Positions 15,588 to 22,764 of a stretch of 34,356 nt of DNA are shown here, one piece after another. A program made the translations under genes and the position numbers. The DNA is taken from positions 1 through 34,356 of IMG/VR virus record IMGVR_UViG_3300032132_000189; one strand, 5' to 3'. Position 1 is the first letter of the stretch. Each line of letters opens with the position of its first letter. Source of the stretch: a virus. The notes beneath the pieces were generated by a model that saw nothing but the letters and a program-made list of their open reading frames with translations, had not been told where the DNA came from and did no database searches.

Positions 15588-17510
15588 ATGGAATATATCA
15601 GTGACATCCTACCAGAAGAATTCTTACAAGGCTATAGTTCAAAGAGACCCAATTGGGGCTATAATGGTCTGGGTGAAATTGTTTACAAACGAACATACTC
15701 TCGTCTGAAGGAGGATGGAACAAATGAAGAATGGTGGGAAACAGTCGCTAGGTGTATCAATGGCGCCCAAAAGATTGGGGCAGATTACACAAAGAAAGAA
15801 GCACAACAACTTTACGATTACATCTTCAACCTCAAATGCAATTTTGCAGGTAGAATGCTTTGGCAATTGGGGACTACAACCGTTGATAGGTTTGGTGCAA
15901 ATTCTCTCCTAAATTGTTGGGGTGTTTGTATTAGAGACATTGACGATTTTTGTTTCATCTTTGAAAACTTAATGCTTGGTGGTGGTGTCGGATTCTCTAT
16001 TCGTAAAGAAGACATTCATGAACTTCCTCGAATTAAAGAGAATGTCTATGTCACACATAAAAAAACAAACGATGCAGATTTTATAGTTCCAGATTCCCGT
16101 GAAGGTTGGGTAAAACTCTTAAAGAAGATTCTCAAGGCCTTTTTCTATACGGGCGACTCCTTTTCCTATTCTACTCTTTTGGTTCGTTCATCTGGTGAAC
16201 ACATTCAGGGGTTTGGTGGTAAAGCAAGTGGTCCATCTATTCTTATTGATGGAATTGAAAATATTAGTGAAGTGCTTCGTGAAAGAGAAGGAAAGAAACT
16301 TCGCTCTATTGATGTTTTAGATATCTGTAACATTATTGGGTCTGTCGTTGTTGCAGGTAATGTAAGGCGTTCTGCTGAAATTGCAGTAGGTGACCCAGAC
16401 GATTATCTGTTCCTTCGTGCAAAGCGTTGGGACTTAGGTAATGTGCCTAACTGGCGTGCAATGTCCAACAACACAATTTATGCAGATTCATATGAACATA
16501 TTAGTGATGCAGTATGGAAGGGTTATGATGGAGGAGGAGAACCTTATGGTTTCTTTAATCTTCCACTTGCACAAAAATATGGCAGACTACAAGATAAGAA
16601 AAAAGATAGATGTGAGATTTTAAATCCTTGTGCAGAGATTCTTCTTGAGTCCCACGAATGTTGTAATCTCTCGGAGTTATATCTTAACAACATTACATCT
16701 AAAGCAGAATTAAAAGAATGTGCAAAACTTCTTTACAAGACACAGAAAGCAATTTGTGCTTTGCCATTTATTCATAAGAAGACAGAAGAAGTTGTTCACA
16801 AGAATATGCGTATCGGTGTTGGTGTAACTGGCATTTGTCAATCGCTCGACAAGATTGATTGGTTGGAAGATTGTTATGAAAGTCTTCGTGAGTATGATGA
16901 GAAATGGTCAAAGAAGAAGGGACATCCCGTAAGTATTCGGTTAACAACAGTAAAACCATCTGGTACATTATCTCTTCTTTCTGGAAGTACACCAGGCGTT
17001 CATCCTGCATATGCAAATTATTTTATACGAAGAGTTCGTATGTCGAGCGATGATAATCTTGTTGTCGCCTGTAGAGATGCAAACTATCCAGTAGAATATG
17101 TAAAACGATTTGACGGTACAGAAGACCGAAGCACAGTTGTTATAGAATTCCCCTGTCATATTAATGGAAAGACCATTTTAGCAAAAGATATGACTGCTGT
17201 AAAACAATTAGAACTTGTAAAGAAAATGCAGACTGTTTGGTCGGACAATTCTGTTTCTGTGACTGTCTATTATCGTCTAGAAGAACTTGATGAAATTAAA
17301 GAATGGATGGAAATGAATTACGAAAATTCCTTAAAGACAGTAAGTTTCCTACTTCATAATGACCACGGTTTTGAACAAGCACCCTATGAAGAAATCACTA
17401 AAGAAGAATATGAAAAAAGAGCCTCTAAATTAAAGGTAATGGAAAATGTCGAAACAGGCGAATTACTGAAAGAATTAGAGTGTGCCGGTGGTGCTTGTCC
17501 CATCAGATAA
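15588..17510 (+). CDS. nrdJ: Class II (cobalamin-dependent) ribonucleotide reductase
   Basis: 640 residues, slightly short of the 740 typical for monomeric RTPR. Features: CKCNFAG-type start, NCWGVC near residue 110 (first redox Cys), GNVRRSAEIAVG, ILNPCAEILLE with the thiyl-radical Cys near residue 348, ESHECCNLSEL (second redox Cys), VKPSGTLSLLSGSTPGVHP and the C-terminal ECAGGACPIR that recycles the active-site disulfide. The NPCAEI plus CxGGxCP pattern is that of adenosylcobalamin-dependent enzymes. It supplies dNTPs without oxygen or a separate radical subunit, but depends on cobalamin. No nrdA/nrdB is in the window. Preceded by AAAGGA. Confidence 0.85.
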   Translation: MEYISDILPEEFLQGYSSKRPNWGYNGLGEIVYKRTYSRLKEDGTNEEWWETVARCINGAQKIGADYTKKEAQQLYDYIFNLKCNFAGRMLWQLGTTTVDRFGANSLLNCWGVCIRDIDDFCFIFENLMLGGGVGFSIRKEDIHELPRIKENVYVTHKKTNDADFIVPDSREGWVKLLKKILKAFFYTGDSFSYSTLLVRSSGEHIQGFGGKASGPSILIDGIENISEVLREREGKKLRSIDVLDICNIIGSVVVAGNVRRSAEIAVGDPDDYLFLRAKRWDLGNVPNWRAMSNNTIYADSYEHISDAVWKGYDGGGEPYGFFNLPLAQKYGRLQDKKKDRCEILNPCAEILLESHECCNLSELYLNNITSKAELKECAKLLYKTQKAICALPFIHKKTEEVVHKNMRIGVGVTGICQSLDKIDWLEDCYESLREYDEKWSKKKGHPVSIRLTTVKPSGTLSLLSGSTPGVHPAYANYFIRRVRMSSDDNLVVACRDANYPVEYVKRFDGTEDRSTVVIEFPCHINGKTILAKDMTAVKQLELVKKMQTVWSDNSVSVTVYYRLEELDEIKEWMEMNYENSLKTVSFLLHNDHGFEQAPYEEITKEEYEKRASKLKVMENVETGELLKELECAGGACPIR

Positions 17511-17526
17511 AAATAACAAAATTAAT

Positions 17527-17554
17527 TTGACATCCTCTATTATTAATGTATAAT
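17527..17554 (+). promoter_or_regulatory. Strong consensus sigma70 promoter
   Basis: Perfect TTGACA (17527-17532) and TATAAT (17549-17554) with a 16-base spacer, starting 16 bases after the reductase stop. Transcription would begin near 17561. Perfect boxes are uncommon among promoters and suggest early, strong, host-polymerase expression of the small protein and porin that follow. Confidence 0.85.
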
Positions 17555-17560
17555 GGAGGA

Positions 17561-17691
17561 CTAGTATTAATGTAAATGTCTACATAAAAGACATTCATTA
17601 AATCAGAGGGGTTATTTTGACCCCGCAAGGTACAATCCGTACCGCCCTCACAGATTGGCCGAGGTAAATTTCTATTAAAGGAGAAAGAATT
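17561..17691 (+). promoter_or_regulatory. Structured 5' leader RNA of the porin cassette
   Basis: About 130 bases between promoter and the ATG at 17692, with three clear hairpins. (1) 17567-17572 plus 17575-17580 pair with 17590-17601: twelve base pairs with a two-base bulge and a nine-base loop. (2) GGGGT 17608-17612 with ACCCC 17620-17624, seven-base loop. (3) GGTAC 17629-17633 with GTACC 17639-17643, five-base loop. GAGGG (17606-17610) can instead pair with CCCTC (17645-17649), which excludes hairpin 2 and encloses 3, so two folds are possible. No known riboswitch is recognised. AAAGGAG lies near 17678. Confidence 0.6.
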
Positions 17692-17871
17692 ATGGCTAAT
17701 AAAGAAGTATGTTGCACTGGAGATGTTGTATCGACCACTTTAGGTCGAGTAGGCATCAATCGAAGTATGCTAATTACACTAGCACTGGTTCCATTCGCTT
17801 GGGATGGTGTTGTATGGTGTGGTCAAGCACTTAATTCCCTATGGGGTCTCGTAACCAACGCTGTTGGTTGA
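17692..17871 (+). CDS. Small hydrophobic protein of the porin cassette
   Basis: 59 residues. ATG with AAAGGAG eight bases upstream. The N-terminal 24 residues hold a Cys pair (KEVCCTGDVV) and a polar stretch; residues about 25-45 (SMLITLALVPFAWDGVVWC) form one hydrophobic segment, followed by an amphipathic tail. It is probably a small inner-membrane protein, but no family is recognised. It shares promoter and terminator with the porin gene 32 bases downstream. A holin-like or transport-helper role is only a possibility. Confidence 0.65.
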   Translation: MANKEVCCTGDVVSTTLGRVGINRSMLITLALVPFAWDGVVWCGQALNSLWGLVTNAVG

Positions 17872-17903
17872 AATACTGAACTTATTCATAAAGGAGATAA
17901 ACT

Positions 17904-19046
17904 ATGAATATCTCAAAAATTGCAAAGTTCGGTATGGCCGCATTAGTAGTAGGAATTGCTACTTCGTTCGCTACAGCCGACACTAACGCAGAACTTCAAC
18001 TAAGACTTGAAGCCGCAGAGGCAAGGATTGCCGAACTAAGTGTATCAGATAGTGATAACTGGTTGAACAACCAACGAGCCGAAGCGACTCGCCAACTTGT
18101 TCACGATGTTCTTGCTGATGCAGATTCAAGAGCAATGATGCAAGGTAACGGAAACCCAGTAACAGTCAATGTTCACGGGTTCTTACAAACTCGCTACTCT
18201 TACAGTGGTGGTGGTGATGATGAAGCCAATCGTGGTTTCAATCTTCCCCGCGCCCGCCTTATCTTTTCTGGTGATGTATATAACTGGGAATATAAGGTAA
18301 GTGGTGAGTGGAGCGACAGCACCAATACCTTTGACCTTCTAGATGCATATGCAGAAGGTGGTCTTCTTGGTGGAAATGTCCGTGTAGGTCAGTTCAAAGC
18401 ACCGTTTATGCGTGAGGTACTTGTCAATCAGGCAGATACTCTTATGACAGAGCGTTCAATCGTGTCCAATCAGTTTGGTCAAGGTCGTTCGCAAGGTGTT
18501 CAATACAGTCGTGACTTCGGTATGCTAGATTTTGCTGGCGCATATACCGATGGTTTCGATACTGCTAATGGTGCAGGCGTTCAAAACGGTTCAGCATTGA
18601 CTGCTCGTTTTGGTGTCGATGTTACCGACTGGTGGAATGTTGGCGCAGCCATTTCATACAATGATTTGGTTGATACTGACTACACCACTTACACTCTTGA
18701 TACTTTGGTATCAACAGGTGGTCTTGACTTGAGTGCGGCTTATGTTGCAACTAGCGGTGACGCTGGCGACAACTGGGGTGCAACTGTTCAAGCAGGATAT
18801 ATGTGTATGGATAACTTCCAAGGTTTCGTTGCATACGAGATGGGCGAACTTGAAGGTGTCACTGAGAACCTAAGTATCTTTACAGTTGGTGGGAATTACT
18901 TCATCAACGATAATGTCAAGTGGACAACCGAACTCGGTTATGCACTAAATGGCGTTAACGGTGCTTGGGATTTGGGAGAAACAGGTTGGCGTGCTGGCGA
19001 CAGTGGCGAATATGTTCTTCGTACCCAAATTCAGATTTCATTCTGA
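17904..19046 (+). CDS. Outer-membrane porin-like beta-barrel protein
   Basis: 380 residues. Signal peptide MNISKIAKFGMAALVVGIA, likely cut after residue 25. Residues 29-46 form a short coiled coil (ELQLRLEAAEARIAELS), typical of porins that trimerise. The rest is strands with alternating aromatic residues: GFLQTRYSYSGGG, NLPRARLIFSGDVYNWEYKVSGEW, VRVGQFKAPFMREV, GVQYSRDFG, YEMGELEGV, with a final Phe (QIQISF), the classic barrel-assembly signal. Content and motifs (RARLIFSG, QFKAPF) point to the phosphate-selective porin O/P family (OprO/OprP type). AAGGAG precedes the ATG. A terminator follows. Carried by a phage, it may change nutrient uptake or receptor exposure. Confidence 0.8.
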   Translation: MNISKIAKFGMAALVVGIATSFATADTNAELQLRLEAAEARIAELSVSDSDNWLNNQRAEATRQLVHDVLADADSRAMMQGNGNPVTVNVHGFLQTRYSYSGGGDDEANRGFNLPRARLIFSGDVYNWEYKVSGEWSDSTNTFDLLDAYAEGGLLGGNVRVGQFKAPFMREVLVNQADTLMTERSIVSNQFGQGRSQGVQYSRDFGMLDFAGAYTDGFDTANGAGVQNGSALTARFGVDVTDWWNVGAAISYNDLVDTDYTTYTLDTLVSTGGLDLSAAYVATSGDAGDNWGATVQAGYMCMDNFQGFVAYEMGELEGVTENLSIFTVGGNYFINDNVKWTTELGYALNGVNGAWDLGETGWRAGDSGEYVLRTQIQISF

Positions 19047-19085
19047 TAATTTAACAATCTAATAACGGGAATGATTTCCCGATAC

Positions 19086-19120
19086 AACAACCCCTCGCTT
19101 CGGCGGGGGGTTGTTTTTTT
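19086..19120 (+). terminator. Rho-independent terminator with UUCG loop
   Basis: A 13-base-pair stem, 19086-19098 with 19103-19115 (one G-U pair), closed by a C(UUCG)G tetraloop and followed by a T-run to 19120. It lies 40 bases beyond the porin stop and is the strongest terminator in the window. Confidence 0.93.
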
Positions 19121-19164
19121 ATACATATAATGCAACAAACCCAATAACTTTAAGGAGTTTTAAA

Positions 19165-19722
19165 ATGACATTACAACATCGAATCTGGGCTTCCAGAATA
19201 CAAAATCTTCCTAATCTAGAAGAAGACCATATGATTGGCAAGACTGTTATAGTTGGTGAGAAGATAGGGAAAGTCACAAAAGAAGTAGAAGAAAATGCAA
19301 CTGGCGAAGTTTATGAAGTAGAACTAGAAGATGGAACTACCGTCACCGCCGGCGCTCACGAAATGAGTATTAGCGACCCAGCCGCAGGAACAGGTGAACC
19401 TTCAAAAGATATTCAAGCAGAAAGCACTGGTAGTGGTGATGGTTGTGGAGAAGAAACCATTCCAGAAGCAGAAGAGGAAGAAGAAGCAGAAGAGGAAGAA
19501 GAGGAAGTTGAAGAAGGCAAAGATGAAGAATATGAAAAATTCTTTAAAGCGGCATTAAAGAAATTTGGTGTTGACTCCCCTGCTGACTTTAAGAGCGATG
19601 ATGAAAAGAAGAAATTCTTTGATTATGTCGATAAGAACTACAAAGGCGAAAAGAAAGAATCAGTAGAATTTTCTGCTGAAGAACTCGCCTACTTTGAAGA
19701 TATCCTAAAAATCAAATCATAG
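19165..19722 (+). CDS. Acidic protein with SH3-like N-terminal domain
   Basis: 185 residues from the ATG at 19165, which has AAGGAG about nine bases upstream. Residues 24-70 (IGKTVIVGEKIGKVTKEVEE, then YEVELEDGTTVTAGAHE) have a KOW/SH3-like pattern shared with the protein at 24378-24998. Then comes a very acidic stretch near residues 100-130 and a C-terminal helical domain (KFFKAALKKFGVDSPADF, KKKFFDYVDKNY) known from hypothetical proteins of T4-like marine phages. A virion scaffold or internal protein role is conceivable. The end overlaps the convergent gene by six bases. Confidence 0.65.
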   Translation: MTLQHRIWASRIQNLPNLEEDHMIGKTVIVGEKIGKVTKEVEENATGEVYEVELEDGTTVTAGAHEMSISDPAAGTGEPSKDIQAESTGSGDGCGEETIPEAEEEEEAEEEEEEVEEGKDEEYEKFFKAALKKFGVDSPADFKSDDEKKKFFDYVDKNYKGEKKESVEFSAEELAYFEDILKIKS

Positions 19723-20307
19723 TGGTGTTGCTCGTAGCGGGTCCAAAAACGCCCATTTCATTTTTTCAATAGTTGTGTATTTTAAATCATCGTGTCTATT
19801 AAGAGTATCGGTAAAATTTATCATACCATTTACATTGGGATTCCATTTGCTGATATCCCAACCATCTAAAAATACATCTATATCACCATACATTAAAAGG
19901 TCGCCAATAACCGTGGGCGTAGATGGATGTGTTGTTACCAAAAACTTTTTATCTTCTAAAAGAGAATCGTAATAACTGTGAACATTGTTTGTTTCGATTA
20001 TACAATCTGCTCTTTGTTTTAAAACTTTATTAAATCCTTTTTCTTTGGCGTGAAGAAGACCAGAGGCAACCAGTTTAGGATGTCCATAACCAATTTCTGT
20101 TTGGTCTATCTCTTCTTTCCAATCAACAAAATCACACAAGTCAAGAGTCTTATCGTATGGTAGTTCTCCGTGTCCAGTTAATATTATATAAAGATTAGAA
20201 TTATTAGAAAGGAAATGATTCACACAAGAGTCAATTTCATCTTTTTTGTATGATTGATTTTCGCCTATCCAAACATGTGATAACAGCAAACAATTTTTAG
20301 TATTCAT
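19717..20307 (-). CDS. Glycosyltransferase-like hypothetical protein
   Basis: 196 residues, last gene of the - strand operon. N-terminal strands (CLLLSHVWIG, NLYIILTGHGEL) followed by KVLKQRADCIIETNN look like a GT-A-type fold; the QRAD occupies the place of the RSD motif in the WavE-like proteins of this window. The C-terminal half has aromatic and Asp residues (FLDGWDISKWNPNVNG) that could form an acceptor site. No family is recognised with certainty. Starts 11 bases inside the sulfotransferase gene. Neighbours suggest glycan modification. Confidence 0.5.
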   Translation of the reverse strand: MNTKNCLLLSHVWIGENQSYKKDEIDSCVNHFLSNNSNLYIILTGHGELPYDKTLDLCDFVDWKEEIDQTEIGYGHPKLVASGLLHAKEKGFNKVLKQRADCIIETNNVHSYYDSLLEDKKFLVTTHPSTPTVIGDLLMYGDIDVFLDGWDISKWNPNVNGMINFTDTLNRHDDLKYTTIEKMKWAFLDPLRATPL

Positions 20308-20899
20308 AATTAAACCTCTCTATATCTTCTGCATATAACTGTTTTACAATTTCCTTTGTATCCGAATCATAATATTCTCTGTAATCTTTTTTTCTTGGAC
20401 TTGTTCGGTGTCTTCCTATTGCTCTATACCAACCATCTGGTTCAAACAGAAGAGTATCCATTACACTGTTCCAGTCCTCATTGAAATTTTCTACCTTCCC
20501 GATAAACTCAACCCCTTCAATAAAATAAGAAGCAGGAAAATAATGAATTGTGTGGTCTTCTGGTTGGTTTGAAAGAATTTCTGGCAATCTTTCTTTGACA
20601 AAAACATCAAATGGTTTGGGCGTTTCTTTATTCCATCTTTCTCTAATCCAGAAATCGTTAAAAGAAGAAACTACTCTGTTCCAAGGATTTCTTACAAAAG
20701 TAAATGAAAAATAATTTTCTACTTCTGGATTTTCTTTAATACATTGTTCATATGTCATATGATGTTTGAGGGGCAGAGGGTCCGCTCTCTCTGGGCTGTA
20801 TTCGGGCCAATACATATCTTTAAAAAATATATGCACGGATGAACCTGCACACTTTGGTACATGAATAAAAACAAATTTTTGGTCATTACATATAAACAT
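20297..20899 (-). CDS. Sulfotransferase family protein
   Basis: 200 residues. FVFIHVPKCAGSS at residues about 10-22 is the PAPS 5'-phosphosulfate loop, and FTFVRNPWNRVVSSF at about 67-81 is the 3'-phosphate-binding site of carbohydrate sulfotransferases (Sulfotransfer_2 type). The end (YYDSDTKEIVKQLYAEDIERF) is the family's typical C-terminal 'Y..Y..D...F.Y' helix. It transfers sulfate from PAPS to a sugar or other hydroxyl. It lies in an operon with a WavE-like protein and a glycosyltransferase-like protein, consistent with sulfation of a surface glycan. No PAPS-making gene is in view, so the host would supply it. Confidence 0.82.
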   Translation of the reverse strand: MFICNDQKFVFIHVPKCAGSSVHIFFKDMYWPEYSPERADPLPLKHHMTYEQCIKENPEVENYFSFTFVRNPWNRVVSSFNDFWIRERWNKETPKPFDVFVKERLPEILSNQPEDHTIHYFPASYFIEGVEFIGKVENFNEDWNSVMDTLLFEPDGWYRAIGRHRTSPRKKDYREYYDSDTKEIVKQLYAEDIERFNYEY

Positions 20900-20900
20900 T

Positions 20901-21749
20901 TTAGTACGGCAAGGGAGATTTTTTGACTATATCATCTTGCATCATATCTTCCATTACTTTAATTGGCCAATCAAAAGTCTTCACTGTAGAATCCCATTCG
21001 ATACCCTTGCCGGCCCATTTAACACTATATGAACCTAATAAGTTTACATCAATGATATCAAAGAGGCTAACAAACGCATTTTTATCATGTACAAAGTTTT
21101 CAAACTCAATCTTAGTAAGTGTGTAGATATAAGAACTTGCAAGAATATTTTCTGCTACACCGTAGTGGAAACTCGATGAACCGTCGGCAGGGTATACATT
21201 ATGATACGACACATTCTGCTTCATCCACGGAAGACATTCGCAGGTTTTACAATAATTTATATTTATCCATTCATATGTTTCTTGAAGCCTTTTTGTTTTT
21301 GCTACAAACATATGGTCGCCAATATGTTGTCGCCAATCATCCCAATATTTTGCAAAGATATTTGCAAATACCAATTTTTCTTGGTCTTTTTCGAATAGGT
21401 GTATTAATTCCTTGAAGTCACTAAAGTATTCGTCACTTCTCATTTTTATTGTGGCATTACTGGTACACTTTTTAAGTCCTTCGTATGTTGAAGTAATCGA
21501 CCACCAAAATGTACTATTGTTTTGTGGTCCTTCGTTGGTTGTTTGTTCAATGTCTGGTAAGTCAGTTTCAACAACGGTTATTGGACCAACCCAGTCAATC
21601 ACAGAATATAGTTTATTTTTTAGTTCAAGAGAATCAGAGGACCAATGCGACACTACAATTTCATCAACTTGGTCGTGATAATTACATTCTTCAATTGCTT
21701 GAAGAGATGTTAGATTAAGAGGTCCCTGTATTAATAATGTATATGTCAT
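20901..21749 (-). CDS. WavE-like lipopolysaccharide synthesis family protein, copy 2
   Basis: 282 residues, first gene of a - strand operon behind a TATAAATA late promoter. It is a paralogue of the protein at 377-1132: LLIQGPLN start, QVDEIVVSHW, EGLKKC, TIKMRSDEYFSDF, FANIFAKYW, HIGDHMFVAKTKRLQETYEW in order, then divergence in the C-terminal third. The RSDE motif and the fold suggest a glycosyltransferase. It is about 30 residues longer, with an insert around residues 175-200 rich in Cys/Tyr (NYCKTCECLPWMKQN). The likely job is adding or changing a sugar on a phage or host surface glycan, with the sulfotransferase next door. Confidence 0.6.
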   Translation of the reverse strand: MTYTLLIQGPLNLTSLQAIEECNYHDQVDEIVVSHWSSDSLELKNKLYSVIDWVGPITVVETDLPDIEQTTNEGPQNNSTFWWSITSTYEGLKKCTSNATIKMRSDEYFSDFKELIHLFEKDQEKLVFANIFAKYWDDWRQHIGDHMFVAKTKRLQETYEWININYCKTCECLPWMKQNVSYHNVYPADGSSSFHYGVAENILASSYIYTLTKIEFENFVHDKNAFVSLFDIIDVNLLGSYSVKWAGKGIEWDSTVKTFDWPIKVMEDMMQDDIVKKSPLPY

Positions 21750-21754
21750 CTTGA

Positions 21755-21762
21755 TATTTATA
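21755..21762 (-). promoter_or_regulatory. T4-type late promoter (perfect TATAAATA)
   Basis: Exact TATAAATA on the - strand, ending six bases before the ATG at 21749. With T4 spacing the first transcribed base is the A of the start codon. Confidence 0.65.
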
Positions 21763-21787
21763 TATTATGGTTTGGGTGATGATAAAT

Positions 21788-21817
21788 AAAAAAAGCCACT
21801 TTCGGGTGGTTTTTTTT
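21788..21817. terminator. Bidirectional terminator inside the divergent promoter gap
   Basis: A short GC stem with CCAC (21796-21799) and GTGG (21806-21809), flanked by an A-run on the left and a T-run on the right, so it could work on both strands. It lies between two divergent late promoters and upstream of both genes, and so would act as an insulator against read-through from either side. Confidence 0.6.
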
Positions 21818-21836
21818 ATATATCAGCCATTTTCTT

Positions 21837-21844
21837 TATAAATA
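21837..21844 (+). promoter_or_regulatory. T4-type late promoter (perfect TATAAATA)
   Basis: Exact TATAAATA ending ten bases before the ATG of the protease gene. With T4 spacing transcription begins near 21850, leaving a leader of about four bases. Confidence 0.65.
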
Positions 21845-21853
21845 TATTATGGT

Positions 21854-22666
21854 ATGAGAGTATTTAATTTAGTATATGCCTTAGCATCTATATTATGTTT
21901 AGCAAGTTGCATCGCAACCACCTCTACCTCTACCCCAAAAACACAACCAAAAGAATCCATTGTTGATTCAACCACACCTTCTCATTATATGGATGAGTGG
22001 TTTGTTTCAACAACAACAGAAAACGACCCATACCCCTCAATATGCAGTTTGCATTTAGAGAATGGTAGTTTATTGGGAAGTGGAATCCTTATCCGCCCAG
22101 ATGTAGTTCTAACGGCAGGTCATTGTATCGACGAAGACAATATCTTTTCTGTATTCATAGGACAAGAAGAGATAATGGTGAAGGATATGATGTTACATCC
22201 CAGTTACAGCGATACATTTGGGCGGGTAAGAAATGACATAGGATTGATATTTCTCGAATGTGATTCAATATACGAACCTGCAACAATAGGGTGTGTAGAA
22301 TGGATGGAAAGATATCAAGATATTACAACGGTTGGCCATTCTTTTTATTATAAGAAGTATAGCAAACCAGGCGTATTCAGATATTTCGGTGTTGTATTAG
22401 AAGAACCGAATGAAATGAAATTCATTCCAAGACCCGCATCAGTTCTGCCTGGAGATAGTGGTGGAGGCGTGTTTGCTAAGTTTAAAGAAAAGGAATATGT
22501 TGTAGGAATCATTAGTAACTATACTGTGATTACAATATTTAAAAATGAACCAATAATATCAGAATGTTCTGCTACAATTATAGCAAACTATATTGATTGG
22601 ATTGAAATGGAGGTGGTTAAAAATGAGATTAGAACGCTTAATAAGATTACTGAGGATGGAAGGTAG
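21854..22666 (+). CDS. Trypsin-like serine protease, predicted lipoprotein
   Basis: 270 residues. A lipoprotein signal peptide with lipobox LASC, Cys at 19, then a Thr/Ser/Pro-rich linker to about residue 60. The catalytic triad of the S1 fold is visible: LTAGHC (His near 88), NDIGLI (Asp near 129) and PGDSGGG (Ser near 201). GSGILIRPDVVLTAGH is typical for trypsin-like enzymes. It probably sits on a membrane surface facing the periplasm or outside. The late promoter suggests a role in late infection, for example lysis, release or defence against surface proteins. Secreted S1 lipoproteins are unusual in phages. Fold call is strong; substrate unknown. Confidence 0.85.
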   Translation: MRVFNLVYALASILCLASCIATTSTSTPKTQPKESIVDSTTPSHYMDEWFVSTTTENDPYPSICSLHLENGSLLGSGILIRPDVVLTAGHCIDEDNIFSVFIGQEEIMVKDMMLHPSYSDTFGRVRNDIGLIFLECDSIYEPATIGCVEWMERYQDITTVGHSFYYKKYSKPGVFRYFGVVLEEPNEMKFIPRPASVLPGDSGGGVFAKFKEKEYVVGIISNYTVITIFKNEPIISECSATIIANYIDWIEMEVVKNEIRTLNKITEDGR

Positions 22667-22757
22667 TGTGGGAGAACGCATTGGAACTGCTTTTGTTGTT
22701 GTCCTTGGTTTTTCTGTCGGATTGTCTCTTGGAAGAATGATACTAGGATTGATATAA
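22623..22757 (+). CDS. Small single-span membrane protein, 44 residues
   Basis: Overlaps the end of the protease gene by 44 bases in another frame. Its ATG has GGAGG ten bases upstream (22608-22612), the best evidence that it is real. The N-terminal 20 residues are basic (RLERLIRLLRMEGSVGERIG); residues 21-40 (TAFVVVLGFSVGLSLGRMIL) form a Gly-rich transmembrane helix. Such small proteins coupled to a lipoprotein protease could be holin- or spanin-like, but no family is recognised. Confidence 0.6.
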   Translation: MRLERLIRLLRMEGSVGERIGTAFVVVLGFSVGLSLGRMILGLI

Positions 22758-22760
22758 ATA
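22753..22760 (+). promoter_or_regulatory. T4-type late promoter (perfect TATAAATA)
   Basis: Exact TATAAATA, overlapping the stop of the small membrane protein and ending five bases before the ATG at 22765. Transcription would again start at the initiation codon, so the message would lack a leader. Confidence 0.6.
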
Positions 22761-22764
22761 TGGT

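Noticed and set aside
17561-17691. Glutamine riboswitch (glnA/Downstream-peptide) in the porin leader
   Set aside because: The conserved segments of these RNAs (CGTTCA and GGAAGTAGG-type blocks) are absent, although the position before a short ORF is similar.
21781-21788. GATAAATA before the bidirectional terminator as another + strand late promoter
   Set aside because: Any transcript would meet the terminator stem within ten bases, so it is not useful as a promoter; likely chance in AT-rich DNA.
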